From the NCBI GenBank assembly GCA_965237445.1, contig OZ250142.1, positions 186,001 to 250,000 of the forward strand: 64,000 nucleotides of DNA, read 5' to 3'. The position numbers were made by a program, and so were the translations under genes. Position 1 is the stretch's first letter. Each line of letters starts with the position of its first letter. Positions 42,382 through 50,484 of the stretch are shown one piece after another. Source of the stretch: G963668185 sp965237445. Lineage in GTDB: Bacteria; Chloroflexota; Dehalococcoidia; Lucifugimonadales; G963668185. Under the pieces are notes generated by a model. It had not been told where the DNA came from. It did no database searches and saw nothing but the letters and a program-made list of their open reading frames with translations.

Positions 42382-43407
42382 CTACTGCTCAGAGTTGGCC
42401 CGCCCTCGCACGCGGGCCAACTCTTCATTCATTTCAGATACAAACCCGGACTCGACGAGCAGCCTGGCTGTGTCGATGGCCTTCGACACAGCGTCGGCTC
42501 GGGCGCGCCCGTGGCCAACGACGCTAACGCCGTTCACACCGAAAAGCGGCCCGCCTCCGTAAGTCTCAACTACATTGCATAACTCGTAGACGCGACGGTC
42601 CAGGCCGTGCAGGCCATCACCGTCGTTCCTCTGGCGATTTTCCCTCCGCACAAAGTCCGCGAGACTCCGGCCTAGGCTCTCCGTAAGCTTCATCAGCATG
42701 TTGCCCACAAAGCCATCGCAAACGACGACATGCGCCGATCCGGAAGTCAGGTCGCCCGGCTCGATGTTGCCGATGAAATTCAGCCCGCTCTTTTCCAGGT
42801 GCGGAGAGGTCTCTCGCACCTGCTTGTTCCCCTTGCCGGGTTCCGCTCCAACGCTAAGAAGGGCAACCTTGGGGCTCTGGATACCCCAGATGGTTCTTGC
42901 GAAGACGTCGCCAATGACGGCAAAACTCACGAGCTGGGACGGCCGGCAGTCCAGGTTGGAGCCAAGATCGATAACCACGGTATGCGGTGCCAGTCCGAGT
43001 ACCGGTCCGCCCAGAGCAGGTCGGTCGAGTCCCTCGACAACACCCAGCACGACAGCGGCCGAGGCCATCGCCGCGCCCGTCGATCCCATCGTGACGCAGG
43101 CATCAGCCAGGCCTTTCTTGATCATGCCGGTCGCAACAACAATGGAAGCCTTCGGCTTCTGGCGCAGCGCCAGGGCCGGGGCTTCTCCCTCTACGATGAC
43201 CCCCTCGGAGGGCACGATCGAAATCGGCAACCCATCGCAATCGTGTTTGCCGATTTCCGCCTCGAGCACATCCGGGTCTCCTACCAGCGCGATGTGGAGT
43301 CCGCCGGCCCGAACGGCATTTACGGCGCCGCAGACTACCTCATGGGGAGCGTGATCTCCCCCCATGGCGTCAACGGCGATGGTTATCGGTTGCCCGTTCC
43401 CACTCAT
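42382..43407 (-). CDS. plsX: Phosphate acyltransferase
   Basis: A 341-residue enzyme converting acyl-ACP and phosphate to acyl-phosphate, the first step of phospholipid synthesis with PlsY. Motifs: IAVDAMGGDHAPHEVVCG, MGSTGAAMASAAVVLG, VVCDGFVGNMLMKLTE and YGGGPLFGVNGVSVVGHGRA. It is normally next to fab genes, as here. Confidence 0.93.
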   Translation of the reverse strand: MSGNGQPITIAVDAMGGDHAPHEVVCGAVNAVRAGGLHIALVGDPDVLEAEIGKHDCDGLPISIVPSEGVIVEGEAPALALRQKPKASIVVATGMIKKGLADACVTMGSTGAAMASAAVVLGVVEGLDRPALGGPVLGLAPHTVVIDLGSNLDCRPSQLVSFAVIGDVFARTIWGIQSPKVALLSVGAEPGKGNKQVRETSPHLEKSGLNFIGNIEPGDLTSGSAHVVVCDGFVGNMLMKLTESLGRSLADFVRRENRQRNDGDGLHGLDRRVYELCNVVETYGGGPLFGVNGVSVVGHGRARADAVSKAIDTARLLVESGFVSEMNEELARVRGRANSEQ

Positions 43408-43432
43408 CTACGTTCCCTGTGGTTGTGGCGTG

Positions 43433-43846
43433 CTAGCCAGTGAGCGTAACGCTGGTCTCGCCTGCAATCGCAGGTTGACCGTCCGGTTTGCGGACCTCAA
43501 CTGCGCAGGTCACTATACTATCGTTACCGTTCTCGCGCACCGACTTGACCCGGCCTGTGGTCTCCACGACTTCCCCAGGGAGCACAGGCGCTCGAAACCT
43601 CAGCTTGAGCCTGCCGCTGCTGGGCCAGGACTCAGGAAAGGCCACGGCCATCATCTCAGAAATCGTAGCGGCTATCATCATGCCGTGAGCGATGGTGCTG
43701 CCGAACTGCGACCTTGCCGCGAACTCGTGATTGACGTGAATTGGATTGAAGTCGCCCGATGCGGCCGCGTACTGCTCTATGCGCTCCTGCGTTATCAGAC
43801 GCTTAATGGACGGGAGTTCCAGGCCTACCTCGGCAGGAACCGCCAC
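43433..43846 (-). CDS. MaoC-like hotdog dehydratase subunit (HadB-like)
   Basis: A 137-residue hotdog-fold protein with the hydratase-2 motif SGDFNPIHVNHEFA (Asp, Asn and His of the catalytic site) and STIAHGMMIAATISEM. The GTG at 43846 overlaps the previous gene's TAG by one base and has GGAGG seven bases upstream; the frame extends further but is not needed. It likely forms a two-subunit 3-hydroxyacyl-ACP dehydratase with the gene upstream, in place of FabZ. Confidence 0.85.
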   Translation of the reverse strand: MAVPAEVGLELPSIKRLITQERIEQYAAASGDFNPIHVNHEFAARSQFGSTIAHGMMIAATISEMMAVAFPESWPSSGRLKLRFRAPVLPGEVVETTGRVKSVRENGNDSIVTCAVEVRKPDGQPAIAGETSVTLTG

Positions 43847-44244
43847 TAGGCAACCTCCGGCAGCATGATAGTGCTCTTTCCGGTGAGTACCGAACGCGTC
43901 GCCGCATCGCAAGTTTCAAGCTCAACGACTAGAAATCGCCACTCGCCTCGGACCGAATTCTGTACCAGGACGGCATTGCAGGTCAGTTCCGAGCCGATCT
44001 CCACTTCAGCCAGAAACTGCAGCTCCTGCCCCGCATGCACAGTGCCGCCCGGAATCCGCAGGTCGTCGATTACGCCCCGGAGACTCATAGCGGCAACGCA
44101 CATCGGCGGCACCTTCGCGCCGGGTTGCTCATGGACGCTATCGCTGACGGCGGACACGTAATCTCGTACGGTCGCGCTATCCAGCCTGAAGGCATGCTTG
44201 GAGATCGATTGGCCCGTGGAAAGCTTGGAGTAGTCGAGTGTCAT
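43846..44244 (-). CDS. Hotdog-fold partner of the MaoC protein (FAS1-like dehydratase domain, HadA-like)
   Basis: A 132-residue hotdog protein without the Asp/His catalytic pair of its neighbour. It matches the N-terminal domain type of two-part dehydratases: VPPMCVAAMSLRGVIDDL, PGGTVHAGQELQFLAEV and GSELTCNAVL. In HadAB-type enzymes the non-catalytic subunit binds the acyl chain and the other does the chemistry. The gene order and one-base overlap support a heterodimer. Confidence 0.75.
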   Translation of the reverse strand: MTLDYSKLSTGQSISKHAFRLDSATVRDYVSAVSDSVHEQPGAKVPPMCVAAMSLRGVIDDLRIPGGTVHAGQELQFLAEVEIGSELTCNAVLVQNSVRGEWRFLVVELETCDAATRSVLTGKSTIMLPEVA

Positions 44245-44362
44245 GAGTCTTCAGCCGCAGGCAATGTTGCCCGAAGATCGGCACCGTGTCCATAGCTTCA
44301 CGAGCGCCACTGGGGGCAAGCCGACGGAGTTTGGCCTGCATGCGCCGTCATGGACAACTCCT

Positions 44363-46867
44363 TTACGGAACAGGAATGAGTTCAGAAACTCTGTCGTCTG
44401 TACCGTATGCCGCGCCTCCATCAGATTCAGCCCCAATCGACCAGGAAGACTGACCATTGTCGATCGACACGATATCGCTCTCTGCAGAGCCAGGCAGTTC
44501 CTCTTCGATTCCCACCGCCTGATCAGTAATTTCTGCCTCCTGATTCCCCCATCCAACAAACGCGACTGCGAAGCCAAGTGCTGCCGCAACTAGGGCAACT
44601 ACCAGGACCGTCCCAGCGTATATCAGGACTGAAGAAACACGCTTGGGGGCTGTCTCGTGCCAGTGCGTGACATGTCGGAGAGCCACGTTCCCAAGGCTGT
44701 CTACGTGGATTTCCTCCAGGCCGGCGTTCCTGTTCGTGTCGTCCTCTGAATTAAACTCGAGAGTGATGTGAAAGTACCCGCGGGACTCTACGACATCCTT
44801 AATGCACCACTGGACATCCGAGTTCTTGAGGTGGCTGCAATGTGGCGTACGGTCTCCGGACGCCGTTCTCAGCGCAATCGACTCCGCCTGTTCCCGCGTT
44901 ATCGGTACGAGCTTACTCTGCACTGCGGAGACAGGAGTTGAAGCTTGCGCCGTTGCGGTCGCTCCGACGACGCCACGGCTGGCAGACGGGTCGACTTCGA
45001 CGTCATGCTCCCACAAGGGTGCCTCCAACGCGGACATGGGGACGCTTCGTCCGTTCGGCATCGCCTTGGAGGCTTCAGCACGGTCGCCGTCATCTCCCAG
45101 GAAAATCCTCCCGAATGTCTCTTCCAGATACCCGTGCAGGCGTCGGAAAGACCTGATTCCCAAGAAGGCGAGCGCGGCGAGCACTACAAACGGGGCTGGT
45201 ATTGCCAGAGAGCCCAGCGATAGGAGCTGGAACACGAACGGAATTGACCACAGTCCAAGGATGACCACGATAAAGACCATCACGGAGTCCCGGATAACGG
45301 AACCAAGGATATCCGGTACCCACATCGCCCACTGCCGGCCCCGCACGATCAGGTGAGTTGTCACGACGTCCGCCAGTCCGCGTATGCTCGACCATATGGC
45401 AAAGGCGGGCGGAATGCAGAACACCAGCGTGGTGAAACCGACAACGAACCCCACTACCCTCTCGCTCAGTCCGATCAGTTTCCCGATCTGCGGTGCCGTC
45501 TCCGCCGCAAATGTTCCCATGCCAATAAGCACTACGATGATCATGCTGTTGAGCAGAACAACCGCGGCCGAGCGCTTGACCCTGTGCCCGAATTCGCTGT
45601 CTAGCCTTACTCCCGCGGTAATCGTCTGAATCGCTTCAGAGATGTTGCTGAAGTATCGCTTCAGCATCGGAGGCCCAACACGGTCTATCAAGCTGAAGAT
45701 TCTGTCGCCTGAGCGCGCCAGGTACGGATAAATCAGTGAGTTCATGGCCGCAGCCGCCACTAACACCTGGTAGATGAAGGCCCCAATGGCGTTGGATTCC
45801 ACTCCAACCTTCATGATGGCAAGCGAGAACTCCCCCACCTGGCCCATTCGAGTACCGACGTTCAAAGAAATCTGGCCCGATCTGCCAGTCGCGAAGGTTC
45901 CAAGACTGGCGCCGAAGACCTTGCCCACTATGAAGACTCCCGCAATGATCGTGGCGGACAGGAGATGGTCCTTGATCAGATAGATGTCCACGAGCATGCC
46001 AATCGAAACAAAGAAGAGGGCGCCGAACATGTCGCGTATCGGTGATATCACATGGGATATCTGTTCCGACTGTCGCGTATCGCCGATCACGGCCCCGATG
46101 AGGAACGCGCCGGCTGCCGCAGATATTCCAAGCATCTGCCCGAAAAGAGAGAGCAGGAAGCACAGTGCCAGGCTCGTCAGCATAAGAGTTTCGGGAGAGC
46201 GGTAGCTTGCGACTATGCCCACTATGCGAGGCACGATGATGGCGCCCAGTGCGAGTGACGCCACCCCAAACACGCCTATCTTCAGCACAAGCAAGCCAAT
46301 GTCTTGAGGCTCGGCGCTGCCTGTAGACGCAACTCCGGAGAGGACCGTGAGTAGAATGACGGCGACAAAGTCCTCGACGACCAGTATCCCGACGACAATG
46401 CGGCCAACGCCTGCCTTGAGTTGGCCCGCGTCAGCAAGGACCTTGATTAGCATGGCCGAACTGCTTATCGCTAGGGCCGCCCCGAGGAAGACGGACTCCA
46501 TCGCAGTCCACCCCATCATCTGGCCCACCTGGTAGCCGAGGGAGGACATCACCAGCATCTCAACGGTGCCTATCAGCAGCACGCCCATCCCGACCTGACG
46601 GATCCGCCTCCAACCCAACTCGAGCCCAACGGCAAACAGCAGCACCACCAGTCCAAGATCCGCCAGCAGACGTATGCTCTCCTGGTTGGTAACCGGGGGA
46701 TTCGGCAGGGTGAACGGCCCGACGATGACGCCGGCAATCAAGTATCCGAGTATGGGCGGCTGATTGAACCTGCGGAAGACGACCACCGCCACGCCCGCGA
46801 CGGCCATGATGATGGCGAAATCGCGGACAAGGGAAGAACCCTCCACGTGTATCAGAGACTCCGGCAT
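44363..46867 (-). CDS. CPA2 (Kef-type) cation:proton antiporter with C-terminal PepSY-like domain
   Basis: An 834-residue membrane protein. The first 390 residues have the 12-13 helix CPA2 antiporter pattern with the conserved VVEDFVAVILL region. A second membrane block (about 415-600) follows, unlike KefB/KefC. A soluble region from about 655 to 735 (PITREQAESIALRTASG up to HVDSLGNVALR) looks PepSY-like, then one more helix (about 745-772) and an acidic tail. No RCK/TrkA-N regulatory domain is visible. It probably exchanges K+ or Na+ for H+. Confidence 0.8.
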   Translation of the reverse strand: MPESLIHVEGSSLVRDFAIIMAVAGVAVVVFRRFNQPPILGYLIAGVIVGPFTLPNPPVTNQESIRLLADLGLVVLLFAVGLELGWRRIRQVGMGVLLIGTVEMLVMSSLGYQVGQMMGWTAMESVFLGAALAISSSAMLIKVLADAGQLKAGVGRIVVGILVVEDFVAVILLTVLSGVASTGSAEPQDIGLLVLKIGVFGVASLALGAIIVPRIVGIVASYRSPETLMLTSLALCFLLSLFGQMLGISAAAGAFLIGAVIGDTRQSEQISHVISPIRDMFGALFFVSIGMLVDIYLIKDHLLSATIIAGVFIVGKVFGASLGTFATGRSGQISLNVGTRMGQVGEFSLAIMKVGVESNAIGAFIYQVLVAAAAMNSLIYPYLARSGDRIFSLIDRVGPPMLKRYFSNISEAIQTITAGVRLDSEFGHRVKRSAAVVLLNSMIIVVLIGMGTFAAETAPQIGKLIGLSERVVGFVVGFTTLVFCIPPAFAIWSSIRGLADVVTTHLIVRGRQWAMWVPDILGSVIRDSVMVFIVVILGLWSIPFVFQLLSLGSLAIPAPFVVLAALAFLGIRSFRRLHGYLEETFGRIFLGDDGDRAEASKAMPNGRSVPMSALEAPLWEHDVEVDPSASRGVVGATATAQASTPVSAVQSKLVPITREQAESIALRTASGDRTPHCSHLKNSDVQWCIKDVVESRGYFHITLEFNSEDDTNRNAGLEEIHVDSLGNVALRHVTHWHETAPKRVSSVLIYAGTVLVVALVAAALGFAVAFVGWGNQEAEITDQAVGIEEELPGSAESDIVSIDNGQSSWSIGAESDGGAAYGTDDRVSELIPVP

Positions 46868-46990
46868 GCTGAAATGCTACAACGGGCAAAGCCGGACTCA
46901 CGATGTCAATCTGGGTCTAGATTGAACTAAAAGGAGAAACTGAGGCGGTTTCCGGCAACGGCTGCGGAGGCTCTGCTGCCCGCGCTCAGC

Positions 46991-47353
46991 CTAGTCTGAG
47001 ACCCGGCCGCCTCTCTGACTCGCGGCCTCTTCCAACAGCCTGTCGAGAAGTACGAACGACTCCTGGACCTTGAAGTCCAGGCTGGCGATGGACATAGCCC
47101 GAAACAGTACACCGGTTGAGACCCGCGCCCTCACACCCTCTCCCAGGGCCGGCACCTTCTGCCCGAGCGCCTTCGAAACGAATCCCGCCGCTGTCATGCC
47201 CTCCCGCGTGAGTGGAAAGTGCATCAGCATCTTGTCGTCATATGAGAGCACCAGCCCGGTCTCATCCTGCCGGAGGTCGAGGTTGAGATGTGCCCGGGGC
47301 ACGGCGATCAGTTCTTCGGCATACTCTGTGATCTCAACGGATTGATCGTTCAT
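46991..47353 (-). CDS. Hypothetical protein, 120 residues
   Basis: No family recognised. Soluble, starting at the ATG at 47353; the frame extends 69 bases further but has no better start. Content includes HLNLDLRQDETGLVLSYDD and a C-terminal helix (LDFKVQESFVLLDRLLEEA) of charged residues. It is 123 bases upstream of the antiporter gene on the same strand; the two may be co-transcribed, but nothing ties their functions. Confidence 0.6.
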   Translation of the reverse strand: MNDQSVEITEYAEELIAVPRAHLNLDLRQDETGLVLSYDDKMLMHFPLTREGMTAAGFVSKALGQKVPALGEGVRARVSTGVLFRAMSIASLDFKVQESFVLLDRLLEEAASQRGGRVSD

Positions 47354-47433
47354 GGCGCTCACGCCCCTATCGTATCGCTGATGCCAGCCCAGAGAAAGCA
47401 GTCCGCACGGTATCGCCGCCAACGATGAGGGGC

Positions 47434-47462
47434 TTGCCTTCTACAAACATCTGTGCTATTAT
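47434..47462 (+). promoter_or_regulatory. Promoter of array locus 2 (leaderless)
   Basis: TTGCCT at 47434-47439, a 17-base spacer and TATTAT at 47457-47462, preceded by TG-C (extended -10). The ATG at 47469 is six bases after the -10, so the transcript probably starts at the ATG. The -10 and spacing match locus 1 (TGTGCTA shared). Confidence 0.6.
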
Positions 47463-47628
47463 CAGTTCATGGATGTCGTGAAACTCGCCTGCCGCACCCG
47501 CAACGGAGTCCAGAGGGCTCCAGAAGGCTATTGCAGGAGCGCTCGAAATACCGCACCAAAACGTGGACTCTCTCTGCCGGCTGCTGAGACGCTTCCCAGA
47601 TGCCTGTAGGCCCGATCAGCCTTTGGGC

Positions 47629-47652
47629 TCCCCTTTTGGGTCCCCTTTTGAG
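47629..47652. repeat. 12-bp tandem repeat TCCCCTTTTGGG
   Basis: TCCCCTTTTGGG (47629-47640) followed directly by TCCCCTTTTGAG (47641-47652), one mismatch; a partial copy precedes it. Confidence 0.6.
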
Positions 47653-47681
47653 TGCAACGAAGGGGCCTCACGCTGCAAACG

Positions 47682-47698
47682 TGTTCCATTCGTGTTCC
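47682..47698. repeat. TGTTCC inverted hexamers of array locus 2
   Basis: TGTTCC at 47682-47687 and 47693-47698 (11-bp period, both in a GTGTTCCATTC context), and again at 47737-47742. They are the reverse complement of the GGAACA array downstream. Confidence 0.6.
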
Positions 47699-47781
47699 AT
47701 TCATGCCCTGAATGTGCCCCGGTTAAGTACCAATCGTGTTCCAAAGCAGTCCCGCAAACCCCCCCAACCCAGCTACGAAAT

Positions 47782-47807
47782 GGAACAAAACGGAACATAA
47801 TGGAACA
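47782..47807. repeat. GGAACA hexamer array, exact 10-bp period
   Basis: Three identical GGAACA hexamers at 47782, 47792 and 47802, separated by AAAC and TAAT. The sequence after the array ends in TTTGCG, as in locus 1. Inverted TGTTCC copies lie 85-125 bases upstream. Confidence 0.65.
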
Positions 47808-48074
47808 CATTTTTGCGAAAACTAGCCTCCGTTGCGCACCCGCTTCCTGTTGAAGCTTTGCCGAAGCCTTCCACACTGCATTCGCAAGACCCAACTGCAC
47901 ACACGGCCAACTCTTTCCAAAGCCGCCCACCGTCGTTATGGGCCATCACAGAATTGCCCGAAAAGTGTGGGACCTGCTCGGGCCCACATCACGTCTTGGG
48001 GCTGACGCAATTTAGGTCTCCCGCAATGCCGCCGCCAACTTGCGGTAACAGGTTAGGTCTGTCACGATTGTTGC

Positions 48075-48971
48075 ATGAAGATCGGCATCTTCGAAGTCTC
48101 AGAACCCGTCCCAGAACTGCATGACACGCGCGCCATGGCCATCCTGAGGCCATGGATCGACGTTGGTAGGGTCGGCTCCGTGGCGCTAAGCCAGATCGAA
48201 CGATACATGGCGGCCAAGGAGCTGGGCCGGCTTGACAGGCCCGGCACGTACTTTGACTTTACGCGTTACAGGCCTCGCACAAGGTCTGTTGGCGAAAGGC
48301 GCATACTCACCACGCCCAACACCGTCGTCTATTACGCTCGCATCGAGAATGGTGGAGACTATATTTTCCTGCACGTCCGCGAACCGCACTCGATGTCGGA
48401 GGAGTACGTCGAAGGAATAGTAGACCTGCTGGAGCACTTCAACGTCGTGGAGTACTGCCGCATTGGTGGAATGTACGATTCAGTGCCGCACACGCGCCCG
48501 CTTCTCGTGACCGGTTCGCTCAGCGACGAGCAGGAGCGCAAGGCAGGCGACACGGTTTCCACACGCGGCAGCAACTATCAGGGTCCAACGAGCATTGTCA
48601 ACCTCGTCACGCAGTCCCTTGAAAACAAGGGTGTCGCCACTCCGAGCCTGATGGCCCATATTCCACAGTATGTGCAGTTGGACGAAGACCACATGGGGGC
48701 CAGCCGCCTGATGGAGGTGCTCTGCGCAATGTACGACCTTCCGGATTTCCTGGCCGAGACCGACAGGGGCAAACGCCAGTACAGTGAGCTGAGCAGGGCC
48801 ATCGAATCGAACTCAGAGGTTAGTACCCTCATCAAGCAACTGGAAGCGTACTACGACCGCACGCAGGCGGCGCCCTCGGGTACGGAGGAGACCGGTCCGG
48901 AACTCGCCCCTGACATCGAAGCGTTTCTCAAACAGGCAAGCGAGCGCCTCCATAACGAGGAAGAGGACTAG
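48075..48971 (+). CDS. PAC2 family protein
   Basis: A 298-residue protein resembling the PAC2 (proteasome assembly chaperone 2-like) family of bacteria: LRPWIDVGRVGSVALSQIER, TYFDFTRYRP, GGMYDSVPHTRPLLVTGS and YQGPTSIVNLVT. Bacterial PAC2 proteins are widespread in Actinobacteria and Chloroflexota, with unknown function. The last 60 residues are acidic and helical. No proteasome genes are in the window. Confidence 0.78.
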   Translation: MKIGIFEVSEPVPELHDTRAMAILRPWIDVGRVGSVALSQIERYMAAKELGRLDRPGTYFDFTRYRPRTRSVGERRILTTPNTVVYYARIENGGDYIFLHVREPHSMSEEYVEGIVDLLEHFNVVEYCRIGGMYDSVPHTRPLLVTGSLSDEQERKAGDTVSTRGSNYQGPTSIVNLVTQSLENKGVATPSLMAHIPQYVQLDEDHMGASRLMEVLCAMYDLPDFLAETDRGKRQYSELSRAIESNSEVSTLIKQLEAYYDRTQAAPSGTEETGPELAPDIEAFLKQASERLHNEEED

Positions 48972-49099
48972 AAGCCCGCAAGTCCCGCTTGTTATACAGG
49001 GCAACGCTCTCGCCCTCAGTCATGGTGCGATGAGTGCGCCCGCGGTTTCAGGAACTCCCGTGAACTGACGAACGAGGGCTCCGCGTACCCATCCTCTCC

Positions 49100-49128
49100 T
49101 TGACCCCCCTACTAGCCCAACCTAGAAT
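49100..49128 (+). promoter_or_regulatory. Sigma70-like promoter of NUDIX/GNAT pair
   Basis: TTGACC at 49100-49105, a 17-base spacer and TAGAAT at 49123-49128. The start should fall near 49135, leaving about five bases before the ATG at 49140, a leaderless or nearly leaderless transcript. Confidence 0.6.
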
Positions 49129-49139
49129 CGAATTCGCTT

Positions 49140-49619
49140 ATGAGTACGAGCGACACGGCCCCCACTGTTAGGCTCCTGTCCGTCGGGGGCGTAGTTTTAC
49201 GCAATGGCGACTCCGGGCCCGAGGTGGCCCTGTGTGGTCACATAGACGGCGCCGGATACGAATGGGGCCTCCCAAAGGGCACTCCCGAACCCGGTGAGAC
49301 CAGGACCGAGACCGCAATCCGCGAAGTACAGGAGGAGACCGGTCTGGAAGTAGTCATCGACGAATACATCGGCGACATTAAGTACTCATTCCCATGGCCA
49401 AAGGCAGGCGGACGTGACGCGGACAACAAGCGGTCGCTGGCTCACAAGACGGTGCTCTTCTACCTGATGTCCGCCACCGGAGGAAGCACCGATTTGCACG
49501 ACCACGAGTTTGACGATGTACAGTGGTTCCCGGCGGACACGGCCCTGCGGTCGCTCAAGTATGACAACGAGGCCGGGATCGTGAAGGATGGCCTCGAAAT
49601 GGCATCGAGTCGAGCATGA
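49140..49619 (+). CDS. NUDIX hydrolase
   Basis: A 159-residue NUDIX enzyme with a complete box: GTPEPGETRTETAIREVQEE then TGLEV, preceded by WGLPKG, a pattern of MutT/Ap4A-type members. It may remove diadenosine polyphosphates or a damaged nucleotide; substrate not fixed. Its stop overlaps the next gene's start in ATGA. No ribosome site is visible, fitting leaderless translation. Confidence 0.87.
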   Translation: MSTSDTAPTVRLLSVGGVVLRNGDSGPEVALCGHIDGAGYEWGLPKGTPEPGETRTETAIREVQEETGLEVVIDEYIGDIKYSFPWPKAGGRDADNKRSLAHKTVLFYLMSATGGSTDLHDHEFDDVQWFPADTALRSLKYDNEAGIVKDGLEMASSRA

Positions 49620-50170
49620 CGGCCGTTCCGACAGCCCGCGGCGCACGTAGTGTGCTGCTCAGGGAAAAGCGCCTTGAAGATGCCGAGAACGACTACTCTT
49701 GGCGCGTGGACGAAGAACTCGCCCGCCACGACGCTACCCGCCCCCTGCGAATGAGCTTCCGTGAGTTTCGCAAGTACTCCAAGGAAGAATTGGAATACCC
49801 CAGCCCTTGGTCCAGGCGATTCGCCGTCGAGACCCTGGACGGAAGGCACATCGGCAACTGCATGTACTACGACATCGACACCCGGCGCGGGGAAACCGAG
49901 CTCGGCATAGTAATCGGCGATAAGGACTACTTGGGAAAGGGGTATGGTACCGACGCAGTCGATTCACTGCTGGACCACATCTTCACCACCACTACGATAG
50001 CCAAGGTTTACCTCCATACGCTTGACTGGAATCAGAGGGCGCGGAAGTCGTTCGCAAAGTCGGGGTTTAATGAAGTCCGCCCAGTGAGGCGGAGCGGCTT
50101 GGACTTCATCCGTATGGAGATACTACAAGGCGAGTGGAAACAGTTGCGTGGACAGGAGAATCGGCCCTAA
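49616..50170 (+). CDS. GNAT N-acetyltransferase (RimJ/RimL-like)
   Basis: A 184-residue acetyltransferase of the GNAT fold. The acetyl-CoA loop is DYLGKGYGTDAV, and the C-terminal KVYLHTLDWNQRARKSFAKS and GFNEVRPVRRS are characteristic of RimJ/RimL-like members, which acetylate protein N-termini or small amines. The gene overlaps the NUDIX stop by four bases. Confidence 0.86.
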   Translation: MTAVPTARGARSVLLREKRLEDAENDYSWRVDEELARHDATRPLRMSFREFRKYSKEELEYPSPWSRRFAVETLDGRHIGNCMYYDIDTRRGETELGIVIGDKDYLGKGYGTDAVDSLLDHIFTTTTIAKVYLHTLDWNQRARKSFAKSGFNEVRPVRRSGLDFIRMEILQGEWKQLRGQENRP

Positions 50171-50484
50171 GTCCGTGGCAATGCAGATACTGTAGCCTCG
50201 GAAGCCACGCACGCGCCATCGGCGAGCTCATGCTCCCCAGGTCCGGGCCCTCGCCAAGTGCGGTCACAATGACGTCCGCTGCTCTGAAGTTGGGCCGTTA
50301 GCGTTGACTCAGCACCCGTGTGCCGCAGGATCCATCAGCCATCGTCTGGTGTCCAACCTTACGAAGAGACGGGCGTCGCTTCAGACGCCGATCAGGTACG
50401 CTAAGCATCCGGAGCGAAGAAGCTCCGCAAGTGGCCCTACCTCGCTAGGCCACTCCGACTGATTAGGGCGCTAGAATTACTCCC
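50171..50484. other. Gene-free region upstream of folC with small hairpins
   Basis: About 310 bases without a supported gene. It contains several short stem-loops in its 3' half: GGCGTC/GACGCC near 50373-50390, GGAGC/GCTCC near 50411-50426 and TGGCC/GGCCA near 50432-50452, closely spaced. No known riboswitch was recognised. Confidence 0.4.
50472..50477 (+). promoter_or_regulatory. -10 element before folC
   Basis: TAGAAT, seven bases before the folC ATG at 50485, so the transcript would start at or next to the ATG. No -35 is recognised. Confidence 0.35.

Larger units (their letters stand above)
47469..47853 (+). pseudogene. Frameshifted small protein of array locus 2
   Basis: From the leaderless ATG the frame reads MDVVKLACRTRNGVQR, then a one-base insertion in AGAGGG (near 47514) throws it out of frame. 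Correcting it gives LQKAIAGALEIPHQNVDSLC and RLLRRFPDACRP, a helix-turn-helix-like stretch sharing IxxxxVxx[ML]C with locus 1, and continues to a stop at 47853. Either a decayed gene or a sequencing error. No known family. Confidence 0.35.

Noticed and set aside
50171..50484. A tRNA or known riboswitch upstream of folC
   Set aside because: No cloverleaf, anticodon stem or recognised THF-type consensus could be drawn.
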